Shown: piece after piece, positions 1 through 9,520 of the stretch
How positions within the stretch are numbered: the first letter of the stretch is position 1
Layout: the number at the start of each line of letters is the position of its first letter
From: Rheinheimera pleomorphica
GTDB lineage: Bacteria; Pseudomonadota; Gammaproteobacteria; Enterobacterales; Alteromonadaceae
NCBI RefSeq assembly: GCF_011634895.1
Contig: NZ_SIRR01000008.1
Span: 124,001-188,000, forward strand
Direction: 5' to 3'
DNA: 64,000 nucleotides
Notes under the pieces: model-generated
The model's database searches: none
Told to the model about the DNA's origin: nothing
What the model saw: only the letters and a program-made list of their open reading frames with translations
Made by a program: the position numbers and the translations under genes

Positions 1-2099
1 ACCAAGGGGGCATAGTCATCGCGCACGGCAATCAGTGACGGATAAGACGGCAGATCATCCAGAATTTGCACCCGCAAATACAGATAACCAGCCTGGCGTA
101 GCATTTCACTGGCCGCCTCTACCGAGTCCAGCACATAATCGACTTGCTTTTGCTGCAGTAATTCCAGCCCCTGGCGTAAATCCGTCACCGGCACTATTTT
201 GACTGCCGGAAATACTTCGTTCAGATGTTGCGCCAGCTGATAGTCTTTATATATTGCTACGCGTTGCTCACTCAGCTGGCTGGTACTAATAATATTGCTG
301 CTGTCACTGGCACTGATCACGGCCCACTGTGTTGACCAGAACTCATCGGTAAACCGGGCATATTCATGCCGCTCCGGCCGATCTGAGATATTGGCAATCA
401 AATCAATTTCTTTTTGTTTCAGCGCTGCCAGCATAGTGTCAAACTCGGTAAAGCTGACAATCTCAAACTGCATTTGCATGCGTTCACTGAGAATATCAAA
501 CATGTCAACTGTCACACCCGACGGCTTGCCTTCGTCATCCACAAACTCCATCGGTGGCCAGTTGGCCAGCATACCAACCTTAACCGACGGCGTGCGCTCT
601 AACCACTGCCGCTCTTGTGCCGTTAGCGGTGTTTGTTGCAAAAATTGCGGGAAATAGCGCTGGCTGGCAGCGCTAATCCATTTATTCTCGATCTGTATTA
701 GCGTATCGAGTGACATGCTGGCAAACCCCTGCTTAATTTGCTCTGCCAGCTGTGGGCGGTCTGCCCGGGTAAGGCTGTACAATGGCGACACTATCCGGCT
801 GTCGGTTTGCGCGGTTAGCAGATCCTGCAAATTCATTTGCTGTAAACGCAGCGGCACTATCGCCGAGGCCCCGTAAAAGCCAGCCAATTCACCAGACATT
901 ACCGCTGAGACCATCTCTGATAACGCCGCATAACGAACCCATTGCACTAACGGATAGCGCTGCTTAAGCTCATCCAGGTAGGGCGCATTTTCAAATAATC
1001 CCACTTTCACTTCGCTGTCGGCTTGCAGCGGCTGCGCTGCTGGTTTCGCTAAATGGTAAAATTGTGATTCAAATGCATATAACTGATATGCCGGCGCTAC
1101 ACCCTGCGGCAAATTGTTGTTACCGGGAAACGCAACCAGTGCATCAATACGGCCTTTGGCCAGCTGTTGCAGGTTATTTAATGAACTGTCTGGTACAAAA
1201 GCAATTTTGACACCGGTAAGCTCTGACCAATGCCGCCACAGGTCAACAAACAGCCCCTGGGCTTCACCTTGTAAAGAAACATGCATGTAGGGTTGGTTAT
1301 CAATAGGCACCCCAAGCAACAAGGTATCTTCAGATGCCACAACGCCCAACCAACGCCGCTCGAGCTGGTCGAGAAATGACGCTGTAATAGCGGCACTTGC
1401 CTGCGCTAACACCGCATCTAAGGGATCATTCTTGTTCAGAGCATAGCTTAACGCTATGTTGCGCAGCGGTACTTTACGGTACAGCGGAAATTGCGCGGCC
1501 AGTTGCTGATACTTTGCGTAACGCGGCGGCAAGCGATCTAAGCCTGTCATCACCTTTATTTCACCCGCCAGCGCCGCATCATACATGGCGCTGACATTTG
1601 GGTAGGTTTTTAAGATAGCGCCGGGTAATAATTGGTTTAATGTATTAATATGACTGGATTGTTCGATAACACCGATAGCGTAAGGTTTTAACGCCGCCAG
1701 TTTGCTCACTTCAGGCAAATCGCGGTGCAGAAAAACATTGCTGTGAATGTCAATGCCGGTGTTTCCCAGCTGATACTGTTGCGCGCGCTCTGCGGTGCGG
1801 GCAATACCACCATGCAAGTGCACCGCCCCATCTTGCAACAGGCGCAAGGTTTCTGGCCAGTCAACCATAACAAACTCCACAGATATTCCCTGCACTGCGG
1901 CAAGCTGCTGCCAATAATCCACCACTAAGCCGGCAGGCTGACCGGCATCGTCAGCAAACATATAGGGAAAACTGTCATTGCTGATGGCAATACGTAGCGG
2001 CTCGGGCAACGTTGCTTCCGCTTGCAACTGCGCTGTCGCAAAAAGCGGCGTGGACCAAAAACCTGTCAACAGCAGACAGATTAAAAATCTGATAATCAT
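1..2099 (-). CDS. Sensor protein with three tandem periplasmic SBP_bac_3 domains (C-terminus beyond window)
   Basis: The open frame runs from an ATG at 2099 to the left edge without a stop, giving 699 codons. A signal peptide (MIIRFLICLLLTGFWSTPLFA) is followed by three Venus-flytrap solute-binding modules of SBP_bac_3 type, starting near residues 36 (RIAISNDSFPYMF), 260 (LLLGVPIDNQPYM) and 505 (VKVGMLANWPPMEF). Each has a recognisable second lobe (KPYAIGVIEQSS, EVKVGLFENAPYL, EQRVAIYKDYQL). Free binding proteins have one module. Tandem modules are typical of BvgS/EvgS-like histidine kinases and of receptor diguanylate cyclases, so a transmembrane helix and a signalling output domain are expected beyond the edge. 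The ligand is unknown; amino acids or related compounds are usual for this fold. The gene is divergent from the DUF72 gene at 2166. Confidence 0.8.
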   Translation of the reverse strand, partial: MIIRFLICLLLTGFWSTPLFATAQLQAEATLPEPLRIAISNDSFPYMFADDAGQPAGLVVDYWQQLAAVQGISVEFVMVDWPETLRLLQDGAVHLHGGIARTAERAQQYQLGNTGIDIHSNVFLHRDLPEVSKLAALKPYAIGVIEQSSHINTLNQLLPGAILKTYPNVSAMYDAALAGEIKVMTGLDRLPPRYAKYQQLAAQFPLYRKVPLRNIALSYALNKNDPLDAVLAQASAAITASFLDQLERRWLGVVASEDTLLLGVPIDNQPYMHVSLQGEAQGLFVDLWRHWSELTGVKIAFVPDSSLNNLQQLAKGRIDALVAFPGNNNLPQGVAPAYQLYAFESQFYHLAKPAAQPLQADSEVKVGLFENAPYLDELKQRYPLVQWVRYAALSEMVSAVMSGELAGFYGASAIVPLRLQQMNLQDLLTAQTDSRIVSPLYSLTRADRPQLAEQIKQGFASMSLDTLIQIENKWISAASQRYFPQFLQQTPLTAQERQWLERTPSVKVGMLANWPPMEFVDDEGKPSGVTVDMFDILSERMQMQFEIVSFTEFDTMLAALKQKEIDLIANISDRPERHEYARFTDEFWSTQWAVISASDSSNIISTSQLSEQRVAIYKDYQLAQHLNEVFPAVKIVPVTDLRQGLELLQQKQVDYVLDSVEAASEMLRQAGYLYLRVQILDDLPSYPSLIAVRDDYAPL

Positions 2100-2165
2100 T
2101 ATGTTATTCTTTTTTGCTGCAGTGCCTTAGTTTTACGCTGCCACTTAAATAAGGTCAAGCTAGCG

Positions 2166-3002
2166 ATGTTATATCTTGGTTGCCCGGTGTGGGCCAATTC
2201 CCGGTGGAAAAGCGCCCTCTACGCTAAAGATGTTAAGACCTCAGATTATCTGCGCCACTATGCGCAGTATTTTAACAGTGCCGAGGGCAACAGCAGCTTT
2301 TATGCCGATCCCACGCCGGATACACTGCAACGCTGGCGCGATGAAACACCAGCAGAGTATCGGTTTGTACTTAAAGTGCCGCAGCGCATCAGCCATCATG
2401 GCCAGGAAGATACGGAGCAACAACTGCAGCAATGGCTCGGCCAAATGGCGGTGCTGGGCCAAAAGCTGGCTCTGGTGCATTTGCAACTACCGGCCCAGGC
2501 TGGCCCGGAAAAATTAAGCCAGATCAGTAATAGGGTGCAGCAAATTAGCCAGCACTACCGCTGTGTACTGGAAGTCAGGCACCCGGCGTTTTTTGACAAA
2601 GCACAACATGAAATTACTCTGCACAAGATGCTGCAGCAATATCAGGCTGAACGGGTAGTGATTGACAGCCGGGCTCTGTTCGCTGTGCCGGCAACCAGCC
2701 AGGCGCTGACTGAAGCGCAGGCCAAAAAGCCCCGCCTGCCAGTGCATGCCATCAGCTTTAGCCAAACGCCGATGCTGCGTTTTATCGGCAGCGATGATAT
2801 GCGTTTAAACCGGCAATTTTATCAGCCGTGGCTTAACAAAGTGCAGCAATGGCTGGATGCCGGTAAAAGCCCGTTTTGTTTTTTTCATACGCCGGACAAC
2901 ACCCTGGCACCGCAATTATGCCGCCAGTTTGCCGCCGATTTAGGCTATCCCCACTCTTGTCTGGCGCCCTGGCCCGGTGAGCAGCAGTACAGTCTGCTGT
3001 AG
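2166..3002 (+). CDS. DUF72 (YecE-like) family protein
   Basis: This 278-residue protein belongs to the DUF72/YecE family, a TIM-barrel-like fold of unknown biochemical role. Family hallmarks are visible: the N-terminal [14 protein letters not shown], the [15 protein letters not shown] segment near residues 36-50, [13 protein letters not shown] near 66-78 and FCFFHTPDN near the C-terminus. Family members often sit near tRNA-modification genes, and here cmoA begins 55 bp downstream. The ATG at 2166 has only a weak upstream purine tract (AAGG), but the N-terminus matches the family start. No exact substrate can be assigned. Confidence 0.85.
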   Translation: MLYLGCPVWANSRWKSALYAKDVKTSDYLRHYAQYFNSAEGNSSFYADPTPDTLQRWRDETPAEYRFVLKVPQRISHHGQEDTEQQLQQWLGQMAVLGQKLALVHLQLPAQAGPEKLSQISNRVQQISQHYRCVLEVRHPAFFDKAQHEITLHKMLQQYQAERVVIDSRALFAVPATSQALTEAQAKKPRLPVHAISFSQTPMLRFIGSDDMRLNRQFYQPWLNKVQQWLDAGKSPFCFFHTPDNTLAPQLCRQFAADLGYPHSCLAPWPGEQQYSLL

Positions 3003-3057
3003 TGTTCGCTGCTTTTACGGTAAACTAACAGCAATTTTCCCCGTACTCACAGCTAAC

Positions 3058-3783
3058 ATGCAAAAAGATCAAATTTTCGCCGAGCCGCTGGCGCAGATCC
3101 AGGATTTCCGCTTTGACGATCAGGTCGCCGAAGTGTTTCCCGATATGATCCAGCGCTCCGTACCTGGTTACCAGACCATTATTCAGACCATAGGTAAACT
3201 CACCAGCCGCTTTCAGCAGGCCGACAGCCATTACTATGACTTAGGCTGCTCTTTAGGTGCTGCTACACTGGCGATGCGCCGCAATATCAGCGCAGCGAAC
3301 TGCCAGATCATCGCTGTTGATAACAGCAGCGCCATGGCAGAGCGCTGCGAGCGGCATTTGCAGGCCTTTCGCTCTGAGGTTCCGGTGCAGGTGCAGCTGG
3401 CCGATATTCGCCAGCAAACCATTGAGAATGCCGCCGTGGTCGTGATTAATTTTACGCTGCAATTTTTACCCAAAACCGACCGCCAAGCCCTGATAAAACG
3501 CATTTATCACGGCCTGAAACCCGGTGGCATCCTGATTTTGTCAGAAAAATTTATCAGCCATGACAGCACAGCCAATGATCTCTTGATTGAGCTGCACCAC
3601 GACTTTAAACGCGCCAATGGCTACAGCGAGCTGGAGATCAGCCAAAAACGCAGTGCGCTGGAAAATGTGATGAAACCCGATACGCTGGCCGAACACCAAC
3701 AGCGTTTAACCGACGCTGGCTTTAACAGCCAGACGTTATGGTTTCAGTGTTTTAATTTCTGCTCTATGGTTGCAATAAAATAA
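3058..3783 (+). CDS. cmoA: Carboxy-S-adenosyl-L-methionine synthase CmoA
   Basis: CmoA converts S-adenosylmethionine and prephenate to carboxy-SAM, the donor used by CmoB to make cmo5U34 in tRNA. The 241-residue product closely follows E. coli Cmo[17 protein letters not shown] near residue 23, the SAM-binding [12 protein letters not shown] near 60-71, NFTLQFL, and [18 protein letters not shown] near 180. An in-frame start exists further upstream at 2977, but the ATG at 3058 gives the E. coli-like N-terminus ([11 protein letters not shown]), so I use it. cmoB follows after 8 bp, so the two are almost certainly co-transcribed. Confidence 0.96.
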   Translation: MQKDQIFAEPLAQIQDFRFDDQVAEVFPDMIQRSVPGYQTIIQTIGKLTSRFQQADSHYYDLGCSLGAATLAMRRNISAANCQIIAVDNSSAMAERCERHLQAFRSEVPVQVQLADIRQQTIENAAVVVINFTLQFLPKTDRQALIKRIYHGLKPGGILILSEKFISHDSTANDLLIELHHDFKRANGYSELEISQKRSALENVMKPDTLAEHQQRLTDAGFNSQTLWFQCFNFCSMVAIK

Positions 3784-3791
3784 GGTTCGCT

Positions 3792-4757
3792 ATGCTCGAT
3801 TTCACGCCCTTTTATGCCCAACTAGCCAGTAATAAACTGCACCGCTGGCTTGAGACCTTGCCCGCGCAGCTGGCTGCCTGGAGCCAAGATGCGCTACATG
3901 GCGATTTTAAGCAGTGGCAAAAAGTCATCACCAATCTGCCAACCACCACAGCTGGCAGTATTGAGCTGAAAAGCGCGGTACAGTTTGGCAGCGCCGAAGA
4001 CATCAGCCCCGGCCAGGCACAGCAGATCCGTCATTTGCTGCAGCACTTAAAACCCTGGCGTAAAGGCCCATTTAATCTGCACGGTATCCACATTGATACC
4101 GAATGGCGCTCTGACTTTAAATGGCACAGGGTGTTGCCACATATAGCGCCATTGCAAAACCGCACCGTGTTAGATGTCGGCTGTGGCAGTGGCTACCATT
4201 TGTGGCGTATGCGCGGTGAAGGCGCTGAATTTGTTGTCGGTATCGACCCATCACAGCTGTTTTATGCCCAGTTTCAGGCGATTAAGCACTTTAACCCGGA
4301 TCCGGCGGTTAACCTTATCCCCATTGGCATTGATGAGATGCCAGCGCTAAAACAGTTTGATACGGTATTTTCGATGGGCGTATTGTACCACCGCCGCTCG
4401 CCGCTGGACTTTTTACAGCAACTGAAAAACCAGCTACGCCCAGGTGGCGAGCTGATACTGGAAACCCTGGTGGTAGCAGGCGATGAAAACACAGTACTGG
4501 TGCCCGGTGAGCGCTACGCCAAAATGCGTAATGTCTGGTTTATTCCCAGTGTGGCCGCGTTAACGCACTGGCTTTCGCGCCTAGGGTTTAATAATGTACG
4601 TTTGGCCGATTTAAACCAAACCAGCCTGGACGAGCAACGCAAGACCGATTGGATGGACAATGAAAGTTTAATTGATTTTCTCGATGCAACTGATCATAGT
4701 AAAACCATTGAAGGCTACCCGGCGCCACTGCGCGCTGTGATTATTGCCACTAACTAG
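3792..4757 (+). CDS. cmoB: tRNA U34 carboxymethyltransferase CmoB
   Basis: CmoB transfers the carboxymethyl group from carboxy-SAM to 5-hydroxyuridine at tRNA position 34, giving cmo5U, which widens wobble decoding. The protein is 321 residues, the usual length. The class I methyltransferase glycine motif [15 protein letters not shown] lies near residues 127-141, preceded by [17 protein letters not shown] and followed by [16 protein letters not shown], all diagnostic of CmoB. It sits 8 bp after cmoA, as in most gammaproteobacteria. Nothing unusual is seen. Confidence 0.96.
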   Translation: MLDFTPFYAQLASNKLHRWLETLPAQLAAWSQDALHGDFKQWQKVITNLPTTTAGSIELKSAVQFGSAEDISPGQAQQIRHLLQHLKPWRKGPFNLHGIHIDTEWRSDFKWHRVLPHIAPLQNRTVLDVGCGSGYHLWRMRGEGAEFVVGIDPSQLFYAQFQAIKHFNPDPAVNLIPIGIDEMPALKQFDTVFSMGVLYHRRSPLDFLQQLKNQLRPGGELILETLVVAGDENTVLVPGERYAKMRNVWFIPSVAALTHWLSRLGFNNVRLADLNQTSLDEQRKTDWMDNESLIDFLDATDHSKTIEGYPAPLRAVIIATN

Positions 4758-4780
4758 ATCAGCGGAGTGATAACGCGCTA

Positions 4781-5677
4781 ATGCCTTACCGTCCCCGTTC
4801 AACCTTAGAGCAATGGCGCATTCTGCAGGCTGTGGTCGATGCCGGCGGTTATGCGCAGGCGGCTGAGGTGCTCAGCAAAAGCCAATCGTCGTTAAACCAT
4901 GCAGTAGCAAAGCTGCAAACCCAACTTGGCGTTGAATTACTGGAAGTGCGCGGCCGCAAAGCCTACCTGACGGAAGCGGGCGAAGTAATGCTGCGCCGCT
5001 CACGCCTGCTAACACAGCAGGTCGAAGATTTAGAACTGCTGGCGTCTAATATTAACCAGGGCTGGGAGCCGGAAATACGTATCGCGGTAGAGCTGGCGTA
5101 CCCCAGGCGCTATTTAAATCAGGCGCTGGCCGCGTTTTATCCGCTTAGCCGCGGCAGTCGCATTCAACTGATTGACAGTGTTATTACCGGTACCGCGGAA
5201 ATTATTCAGCAAAAACGCGCTGACCTGGTTATTGCCGCCTCAGCTGTTGTGCCCAAAGGTTATCTGGGCGAACCGCTCTACACTACCCGCTTTATTCCTG
5301 TTACCGGCAAGGATAACCCGCTGGCAGCCATCAGCGTGCTGGACCAGAACGAACTGAGTCAGCATTTGCAGTTAGTTATTCGTGACACGGCACAAAAACC
5401 GCAGGAAAACGCCGGTTGGTTAAGGGCAGAGCAGCGCTGGACGGTTAATAACTTTGACGAAGCGATAGACATTATGCAATTGGGCCTGGGGTTCTGCTGG
5501 CTGCCGGACTTTATGGCAGCCGATGCGATAAGCCGCGGCAGCCTGGTGCAACTGAAAGTGAATAACAGTAGCGAGCGGCTGGCCAGCATTTCGCTTATTG
5601 CACCACAAGAAGAAACCCTGGGGCCAGGCAGCAAACAACTGCGGCAGCTTTTACTGGCCGTTCACAATAAAACCTGA
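4781..5677 (+). CDS. LysR family transcriptional regulator
   Basis: The 298-residue protein has an N-terminal winged helix-turn-helix (about residues 4-63: LEQWRILQAVVDAGGYAQAAEVLSKSQSSLNHAVAKL cut across two helices) and a C-terminal periplasmic-binding-like effector domain, the standard LysR layout. The ATG at 4781 follows a GGAG purine tract in AGCGGAGTGATAACG. It reads in the same direction as cmoAB and as the small gene at 5685, only 7 bp downstream, so those two are probably one operon. No divergent partner gene exists, so the regulated target and the effector cannot be read from the context. Confidence 0.9.
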   Translation: MPYRPRSTLEQWRILQAVVDAGGYAQAAEVLSKSQSSLNHAVAKLQTQLGVELLEVRGRKAYLTEAGEVMLRRSRLLTQQVEDLELLASNINQGWEPEIRIAVELAYPRRYLNQALAAFYPLSRGSRIQLIDSVITGTAEIIQQKRADLVIAASAVVPKGYLGEPLYTTRFIPVTGKDNPLAAISVLDQNELSQHLQLVIRDTAQKPQENAGWLRAEQRWTVNNFDEAIDIMQLGLGFCWLPDFMAADAISRGSLVQLKVNNSSERLASISLIAPQEETLGPGSKQLRQLLLAVHNKT

Positions 5678-5684
5678 GGCACTT

Positions 5685-6092
5685 ATGCAATCACAACAAC
5701 TCAGCGAACTTATGCAGGCAGCCGCGCAAGATGCGCGTCAGTACGCCGCAGAAGAACATCAGATAACCTTAGATAACAGCCAGCAAAGTCTGGCACTGGT
5801 CGACACTATTTTGGCCGAATTACACCAACGTGAACTGGAGCAGCAACATTCAGCAGAAATGCTGTTTACGCTTTGCAACATGCTGGGGGCCTACATTGGC
5901 GAAGTCTTTATTGCCAGTTTAGGTGGCCAGTGGCAACAAAATCAGGCTGACAGCAAGGCGCCTTTTATTTATGTGCAATACCATGATAAAGAATTTCCTT
6001 TTGCATCAGTCTGTTACCATAAGATCATGCAAGACAACAGTGTCAGCTTGAAAAACTATGTCAAGCAAGCCATGGCAAATGCTATGCAGTAA
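5685..6092 (+). CDS. Conserved hypothetical protein, possibly DUF3806-like
   Basis: I do not recognise this 135-residue protein firmly. It lacks a signal peptide and membrane segments. The N-terminal half is helical and rich in Gln, Ala and Glu; the centre carries LCNMLGAYIGEVFIASLGGQW, reminiscent of the MGxYxGE/LGGxW pattern in small DUF3806-type proteins, followed by a beta-rich end (YVQYHDKEFPFASVCYHK). The start at 5685 is chosen because GAGG precedes it and it lies 7 bp after the LysR stop; a longer frame would overlap the LysR gene by 80 bp. Probably cytoplasmic and co-transcribed with the LysR gene. Confidence 0.55.
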   Translation: MQSQQLSELMQAAAQDARQYAAEEHQITLDNSQQSLALVDTILAELHQRELEQQHSAEMLFTLCNMLGAYIGEVFIASLGGQWQQNQADSKAPFIYVQYHDKEFPFASVCYHKIMQDNSVSLKNYVKQAMANAMQ

Positions 6093-6170
6093 GGCTTTTG
6101 TCGGCGGCGTTAAGCAGGTAAAATGCCGCCACTTTTAAGCCTTTCCACTTTCAGCCATTCGAGGATAGCC

Positions 6171-7214
6171 GTGAGCGAGCAGAAAACATCATTAAGCTAC
6201 AAAGACGCCGGAGTAGATATTGACGCAGGTAATGCGTTGGTAGAACGTATTAAAGGCGCCGTTAAACGCACGCGGCGCCCGGAGGTGATGGGCGGTTTAG
6301 GTGGTTTTGGCGCTTTGTGCCAAATCCCGGCCGGTTACAAAGAGCCGGTACTGGTATCGGGTACCGACGGTGTGGGTACCAAGTTACGCCTGGCAATGGA
6401 TTTAAAACGTCATGATGGCGTGGGTATCGACCTTGTCGCAATGTGCGTTAACGATTTAGTGGTACAAGGCGCTGAGCCGCTGTTCTTCCTGGACTATTAC
6501 GCCACCGGCAAGCTGGATGTTGATACCGCTTCTGCCGTAGTAAACGGTATTGCTGAAGGCTGTTATCAGTCAGGTTGTGCGCTGGTAGGCGGCGAAACCG
6601 CTGAAATGCCAGGCATGTACCATGGTGAAGACTACGACATCGCCGGTTTTTGTGTTGGTGTGGTTGAAAAAGCCGATATTATTGATGGCAGTAAAGTACA
6701 ACCCGGCGACCAGCTGATTGCTCTGGCCTCCTCCGGCCCGCATTCGAATGGCTTTTCATTAATCCGCAAAGTATTGGAAGTTAGCGGCCAAAGCCCTGAC
6801 ACTATGCTGGATGGCAAATCTATTGCAGATCACCTGTTAGAGCCTACCCGGATTTACGTAAAGAACTTACTGAATTTATTCAAACATACCCCGGTGCACG
6901 CGCTTTGCCACATTACCGGTGGCGGTTTCTGGGAAAATATCCCGCGTGTACTGCCGGAAAACACCAAGGCGGTTATCGACGGTAACAGCTGGCAATGGCC
7001 GGTCATCTTTAACTGGTTACAGCAGCAGGGCAATATCAGCCGTCATGAGATGTACCGTACCTTTAACTGTGGCGTTGGCATGATCGTGGTTGTCCCTAAA
7101 GCACAATTGCAGAACGCCCTGAGTTTCATCAAAGCTGCTGGCGAAACAGCCTGGCATCTGGGTGAAATACACGCAGCCACTGCCGGCGAAGAGTTGGTTG
7201 TTATTAACGAATAA
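6171..7214 (+). CDS. purM: Phosphoribosylformylglycinamidine cyclo-ligase PurM
   Basis: PurM (AIR synthetase) closes the imidazole ring in step five of purine synthesis, using ATP. The product is 347 residues from a GTG start at 6171, preceded by GAGGA; the start gives [20 protein letters not shown], matching the E. coli N-terminus. Family signatures include [27 protein letters not shown] near residue 61, [12 protein letters not shown] and [13 protein letters not shown]. An upstream in-frame ATG at 6123 would add 16 residues without homology. purN follows after 8 bp. I searched the upstream sequence for a PurR box and saw no convincing one. Confidence 0.97.
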   Translation: MSEQKTSLSYKDAGVDIDAGNALVERIKGAVKRTRRPEVMGGLGGFGALCQIPAGYKEPVLVSGTDGVGTKLRLAMDLKRHDGVGIDLVAMCVNDLVVQGAEPLFFLDYYATGKLDVDTASAVVNGIAEGCYQSGCALVGGETAEMPGMYHGEDYDIAGFCVGVVEKADIIDGSKVQPGDQLIALASSGPHSNGFSLIRKVLEVSGQSPDTMLDGKSIADHLLEPTRIYVKNLLNLFKHTPVHALCHITGGGFWENIPRVLPENTKAVIDGNSWQWPVIFNWLQQQGNISRHEMYRTFNCGVGMIVVVPKAQLQNALSFIKAAGETAWHLGEIHAATAGEELVVINE

Positions 7215-7222
7215 GGCTGGCG

Positions 7223-7870
7223 ATGAAATCAATAGTAGTACTGATCTCCGGCAGCGGCTCTAACCTGCAGGCTATTATTGATGCCTGCAGCAGCGGTTTT
7301 ATCCCAGGTAAAATCAGCGCCGTCATTGCTAATAAAGCTGACGCTTATGGCTTGGTACGGGCCAACGAAGCCGGTATCAGCACCCAGCTACTTAGTCACA
7401 AAAGCTATAACAGCCGCGAAAAGTATGATGCCGCCCTGATAGATGCCATTGACCAGCACCGTCCGGATTTGGTGGTGCTGGCCGGTTTTATGCGCATTTT
7501 AACGCCGGCCTTTGTGCAACATTACCATGGCCGGCTGTTGAATATTCACCCGTCGTTACTGCCCAAATATCAAGGCCTGGATACACATCAGCGGGCCATA
7601 GATGCCGCTGACAGCGAGCATGGCTGCAGTGTGCATTTTGTTACTGAGCAGCTTGATGGCGGGCCGGTCATTTTACAGGCAAAGGTGCCGGTGTTCGCAG
7701 AAGACGACGCGCAAAGCCTGGCAGAGCGCGTACACGAACAGGAACACCGCATTTATCCTTTAGTGGTACGCTGGTTTTGTCAAAACCGTTTACAACAGCA
7801 TAGAGATCAGGCATGGTTGGACGGCAATGTATTAGCTGCCAACGGTTATGCCAATGATGAAGAAGATTAA
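7223..7870 (+). CDS. purN: Phosphoribosylglycinamide formyltransferase PurN
   Basis: PurN transfers a formyl group from 10-formyl-THF to GAR in step three of purine synthesis. The protein is 215 residues. The N-terminal VLISGSGSNLQAII binds the phosphoribosyl moiety, and the catalytic triad is visible as N107 and H109 in NIHPSLLP and D145 in EQLDGGPV, each one residue later than in E. coli. It is the second gene of the purMN pair and its 3' end overlaps the DUF3108 gene by 23 bp, which suggests translational coupling to that third gene. Confidence 0.97.
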   Translation: MKSIVVLISGSGSNLQAIIDACSSGFIPGKISAVIANKADAYGLVRANEAGISTQLLSHKSYNSREKYDAALIDAIDQHRPDLVVLAGFMRILTPAFVQHYHGRLLNIHPSLLPKYQGLDTHQRAIDAADSEHGCSVHFVTEQLDGGPVILQAKVPVFAEDDAQSLAERVHEQEHRIYPLVVRWFCQNRLQQHRDQAWLDGNVLAANGYANDEED

Positions 7871-8588
7871 CTGGCGCTTATGGGCGCCTGTTGTTGTAGT
7901 AACCAGCCTGCTAAGCCAGGCTCTGTCTGCTGACACCATGCCACTTAGCAACTTCAATGCTGAGTATGCAGTATATCGCGCCGGTAAACAGCACGGCACG
8001 GCCAAACGCTATTTAATAAGTACTGATCAAGGCTATCAGCTGGGCTATAGCAGTGATATCAGCTGGATGATTTTCTCCGATAAACGTGAAGAAACCTCTG
8101 ACTTTATCCTGACTGACGGCCGCATTCAGCCGCTGCGATACATTATGCGGCGCTCGGGTACCGGGCCAAATCGCTACTATGAGCTAAACCTCGATCCTGC
8201 GGCTAAAGTGCTGAGTGAAGGTAAAAAACGCCAACCCAAGGCGGTAAACTGGCAGGATGACTGGCAGGATCAAATCAGCTATCAGCTGCAACTGGCACTG
8301 GATTTACAAGCCGGCAAGACTGAGTTCCATTACAACGTATTAAACCGTAACGGCAACAGTAAGTTATACCATTACAAAGTGGTAGCCGAAGAAATGCTGC
8401 CGCTGCCTTATGGCAATGTTAATACCCTGCGTATTGCCCGTATCGAACAAAACAGCGACAAACAGATCTATGCCTGGCTGGCACCTGAGCTGGGTTATAT
8501 GCTGGTACGACTGTGGCGTGGCGAAGATAATGTCGAACAGTTTGATGTGCAGCTGCACAAGCTAGAGTGGCTCACCGAAACGGAATAA
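7848..8588 (+). CDS. DUF3108 domain-containing exported protein
   Basis: The 246-residue protein has a Sec signal (KKINWRLWAPVVVVTSLLS, cut near ALSAD) and then a DUF3108 domain (FNAEYAVYRAGKQHGTAKR; later TLRIARIEQNSDKQIYAWLAPELGYMLVRL in two stretches). Known DUF3108 proteins are periplasmic beta-rich proteins of unclear function. The start may be the ATG at 7848, 7854 or 7857; all lie inside purN and none has a clear ribosome binding site, consistent with coupling to purN translation. Its position after purMN is seen in many relatives but does not reveal a purine role. The 3' end overlaps the convergent amidotransferase gene by 27 bp. Confidence 0.8.
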   Translation: MPMMKKINWRLWAPVVVVTSLLSQALSADTMPLSNFNAEYAVYRAGKQHGTAKRYLISTDQGYQLGYSSDISWMIFSDKREETSDFILTDGRIQPLRYIMRRSGTGPNRYYELNLDPAAKVLSEGKKRQPKAVNWQDDWQDQISYQLQLALDLQAGKTEFHYNVLNRNGNSKLYHYKVVAEEMLPLPYGNVNTLRIARIEQNSDKQIYAWLAPELGYMLVRLWRGEDNVEQFDVQLHKLEWLTETE

Positions 8589-9326
8589 CTGGCTTTCACC
8601 CGGCTGCATTTTATGCCACTGCTCATTGTTGGTCAGAGGCTCGGTTGCAATAATGGTAACCACATCCTTTGGTGTGGTTTCGGTTGTAAAATCAATATCT
8701 ACGTCAACATCTGACAACCGTGCTACGCCAAAGGGCGCGCGGCGGGTGATCCAATGCAGCTTAGTGGTGCAATAGGTTAATAAGTACTCACCATCGGTCA
8801 GCAACATATTAAATACCCCCAACTTTTGCAGCTCGCCACATTTACGCTGAATAAACTTAAAAGCCGCTTTACGGCTTGGCGCCTTATCCGGATAGCGTTT
8901 ATCCAGTTCACTGAGCAGATAACAAAACGCCCTTTCGCTATCGGTGGTACCCACCGGTGTAAAGCGCTGCACCGGCAGTTCGCGGTAGCCACTTAACTGG
9001 CCATTGTGCGCATAAGTCCAGTACCGCCCCCAGAGTTCGCGGCTAAACGGATGGGTGTTTTCCAACGCGACTCTGCCACGGTTCGCCTGACGCACGTGGG
9101 CAATAACGGCACAGCTTTTTATCGGGTAATCCGATACCAGACGGGCAATTTCAGACTGATAGCTTGGCAGTGCATCTTTAAAAGTACACACCCCTTTGTT
9201 TTCATAAAACGCCACGCCCCAACCATCTTTGTGCGGCCCGGTGCGGCCACCCCGCTCTTTCAGGCCTTTGAAGCTAAAACAAATATCTGTCGGAACATTG
9301 GCTGACATGCCAAGCAATTCACACAT
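8562..9326 (-). CDS. YafJ-like class II glutamine amidotransferase
   Basis: The 254-residue protein begins MCELLGMSANVPTDICFSF: after removal of Met, Cys2 is the N-terminal nucleophile of the Ntn-type glutaminase (GATase type II) fold. GPHKDGWGVAFYE and AHVRQANRGRVALENTHPF are the usual glutamine-site segments of the YafJ family. No synthetase domain follows, so the ammonia acceptor is unknown. The gene is convergent with the DUF3108 gene (27 bp overlap) and divergent from fadE with a 194-bp regulatory region between them. Confidence 0.9.
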   Translation of the reverse strand: MCELLGMSANVPTDICFSFKGLKERGGRTGPHKDGWGVAFYENKGVCTFKDALPSYQSEIARLVSDYPIKSCAVIAHVRQANRGRVALENTHPFSRELWGRYWTYAHNGQLSGYRELPVQRFTPVGTTDSERAFCYLLSELDKRYPDKAPSRKAAFKFIQRKCGELQKLGVFNMLLTDGEYLLTYCTTKLHWITRRAPFGVARLSDVDVDIDFTTETTPKDVVTIIATEPLTNNEQWHKMQPGESQLFRFGEPL

Positions 9327-9403
9327 AAAAAACCTTAATACTACGCCACTACAACGGGCGAAACTAAACCGGCAAGCTATGCTTAAGCGTATAAGCCTAA
9401 GAG

Positions 9404-9465
9404 TTGCAACTTAAGTTGACAATAGCCTTTGCCAACATAACACGCAAAGGCTTGCAACTTTAGTT
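9404..9465. repeat. Direct repeat of a 14-bp motif in the yafJ-like/fadE intergenic region
   Basis: TTGCAACTTAAGTT at 9404-9417 and TTGCAACTTTAGTT at 9452-9465 differ by one base and are 48 bp apart (start to start), both in the divergent region before fadE. Their placement next to the promoter candidate suggests a pair of protein-binding sites. The binding protein is unknown. Confidence 0.45.
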
Positions 9466-9480
9466 AAAGCGTTCTACTCT
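9452..9480 (+). promoter_or_regulatory. Possible fadE promoter
   Basis: A TTGCAA -35-like hexamer (9452-9457) is separated by 17 bp from a weak -10-like TACTCT (9475-9480). Transcription from here would start just upstream of or within the FadR-like operator at 9491. The match is moderate only. Confidence 0.35.
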
Positions 9481-9490
9481 AGCTCAAAAT

Positions 9491-9506
9491 AGTGGTCAGA
9501 CCTCTT
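9491..9506 (+). promoter_or_regulatory. FadR-like operator before fadE
   Basis: AGTGGTCAGACCTCTT resembles the FadR operator consensus (core TGGTCnGACC) known from enterobacterial fad genes and lies 15 bp before the fadE start codon, overlapping the region where the ribosome binding site begins. FadR bound here would repress fadE until long-chain acyl-CoA accumulates. FadR itself is not in the window. Confidence 0.65.
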
Positions 9507-9520
9507 ATCAGGAGCAAAAG

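Noticed and set aside
6093-6170. PurR operator before purM
   Set aside because: No sequence close to the ACGCAAACGTTTGCGT-type consensus is found there.
9382-9415. CTTAAG half-sites before fadE as a PmrA-type box
   Set aside because: The half-sites are not spaced by 5 bp and no lipid-modification gene is next to them; compared with the two perfect boxes near 35-37 kb this looks like chance.
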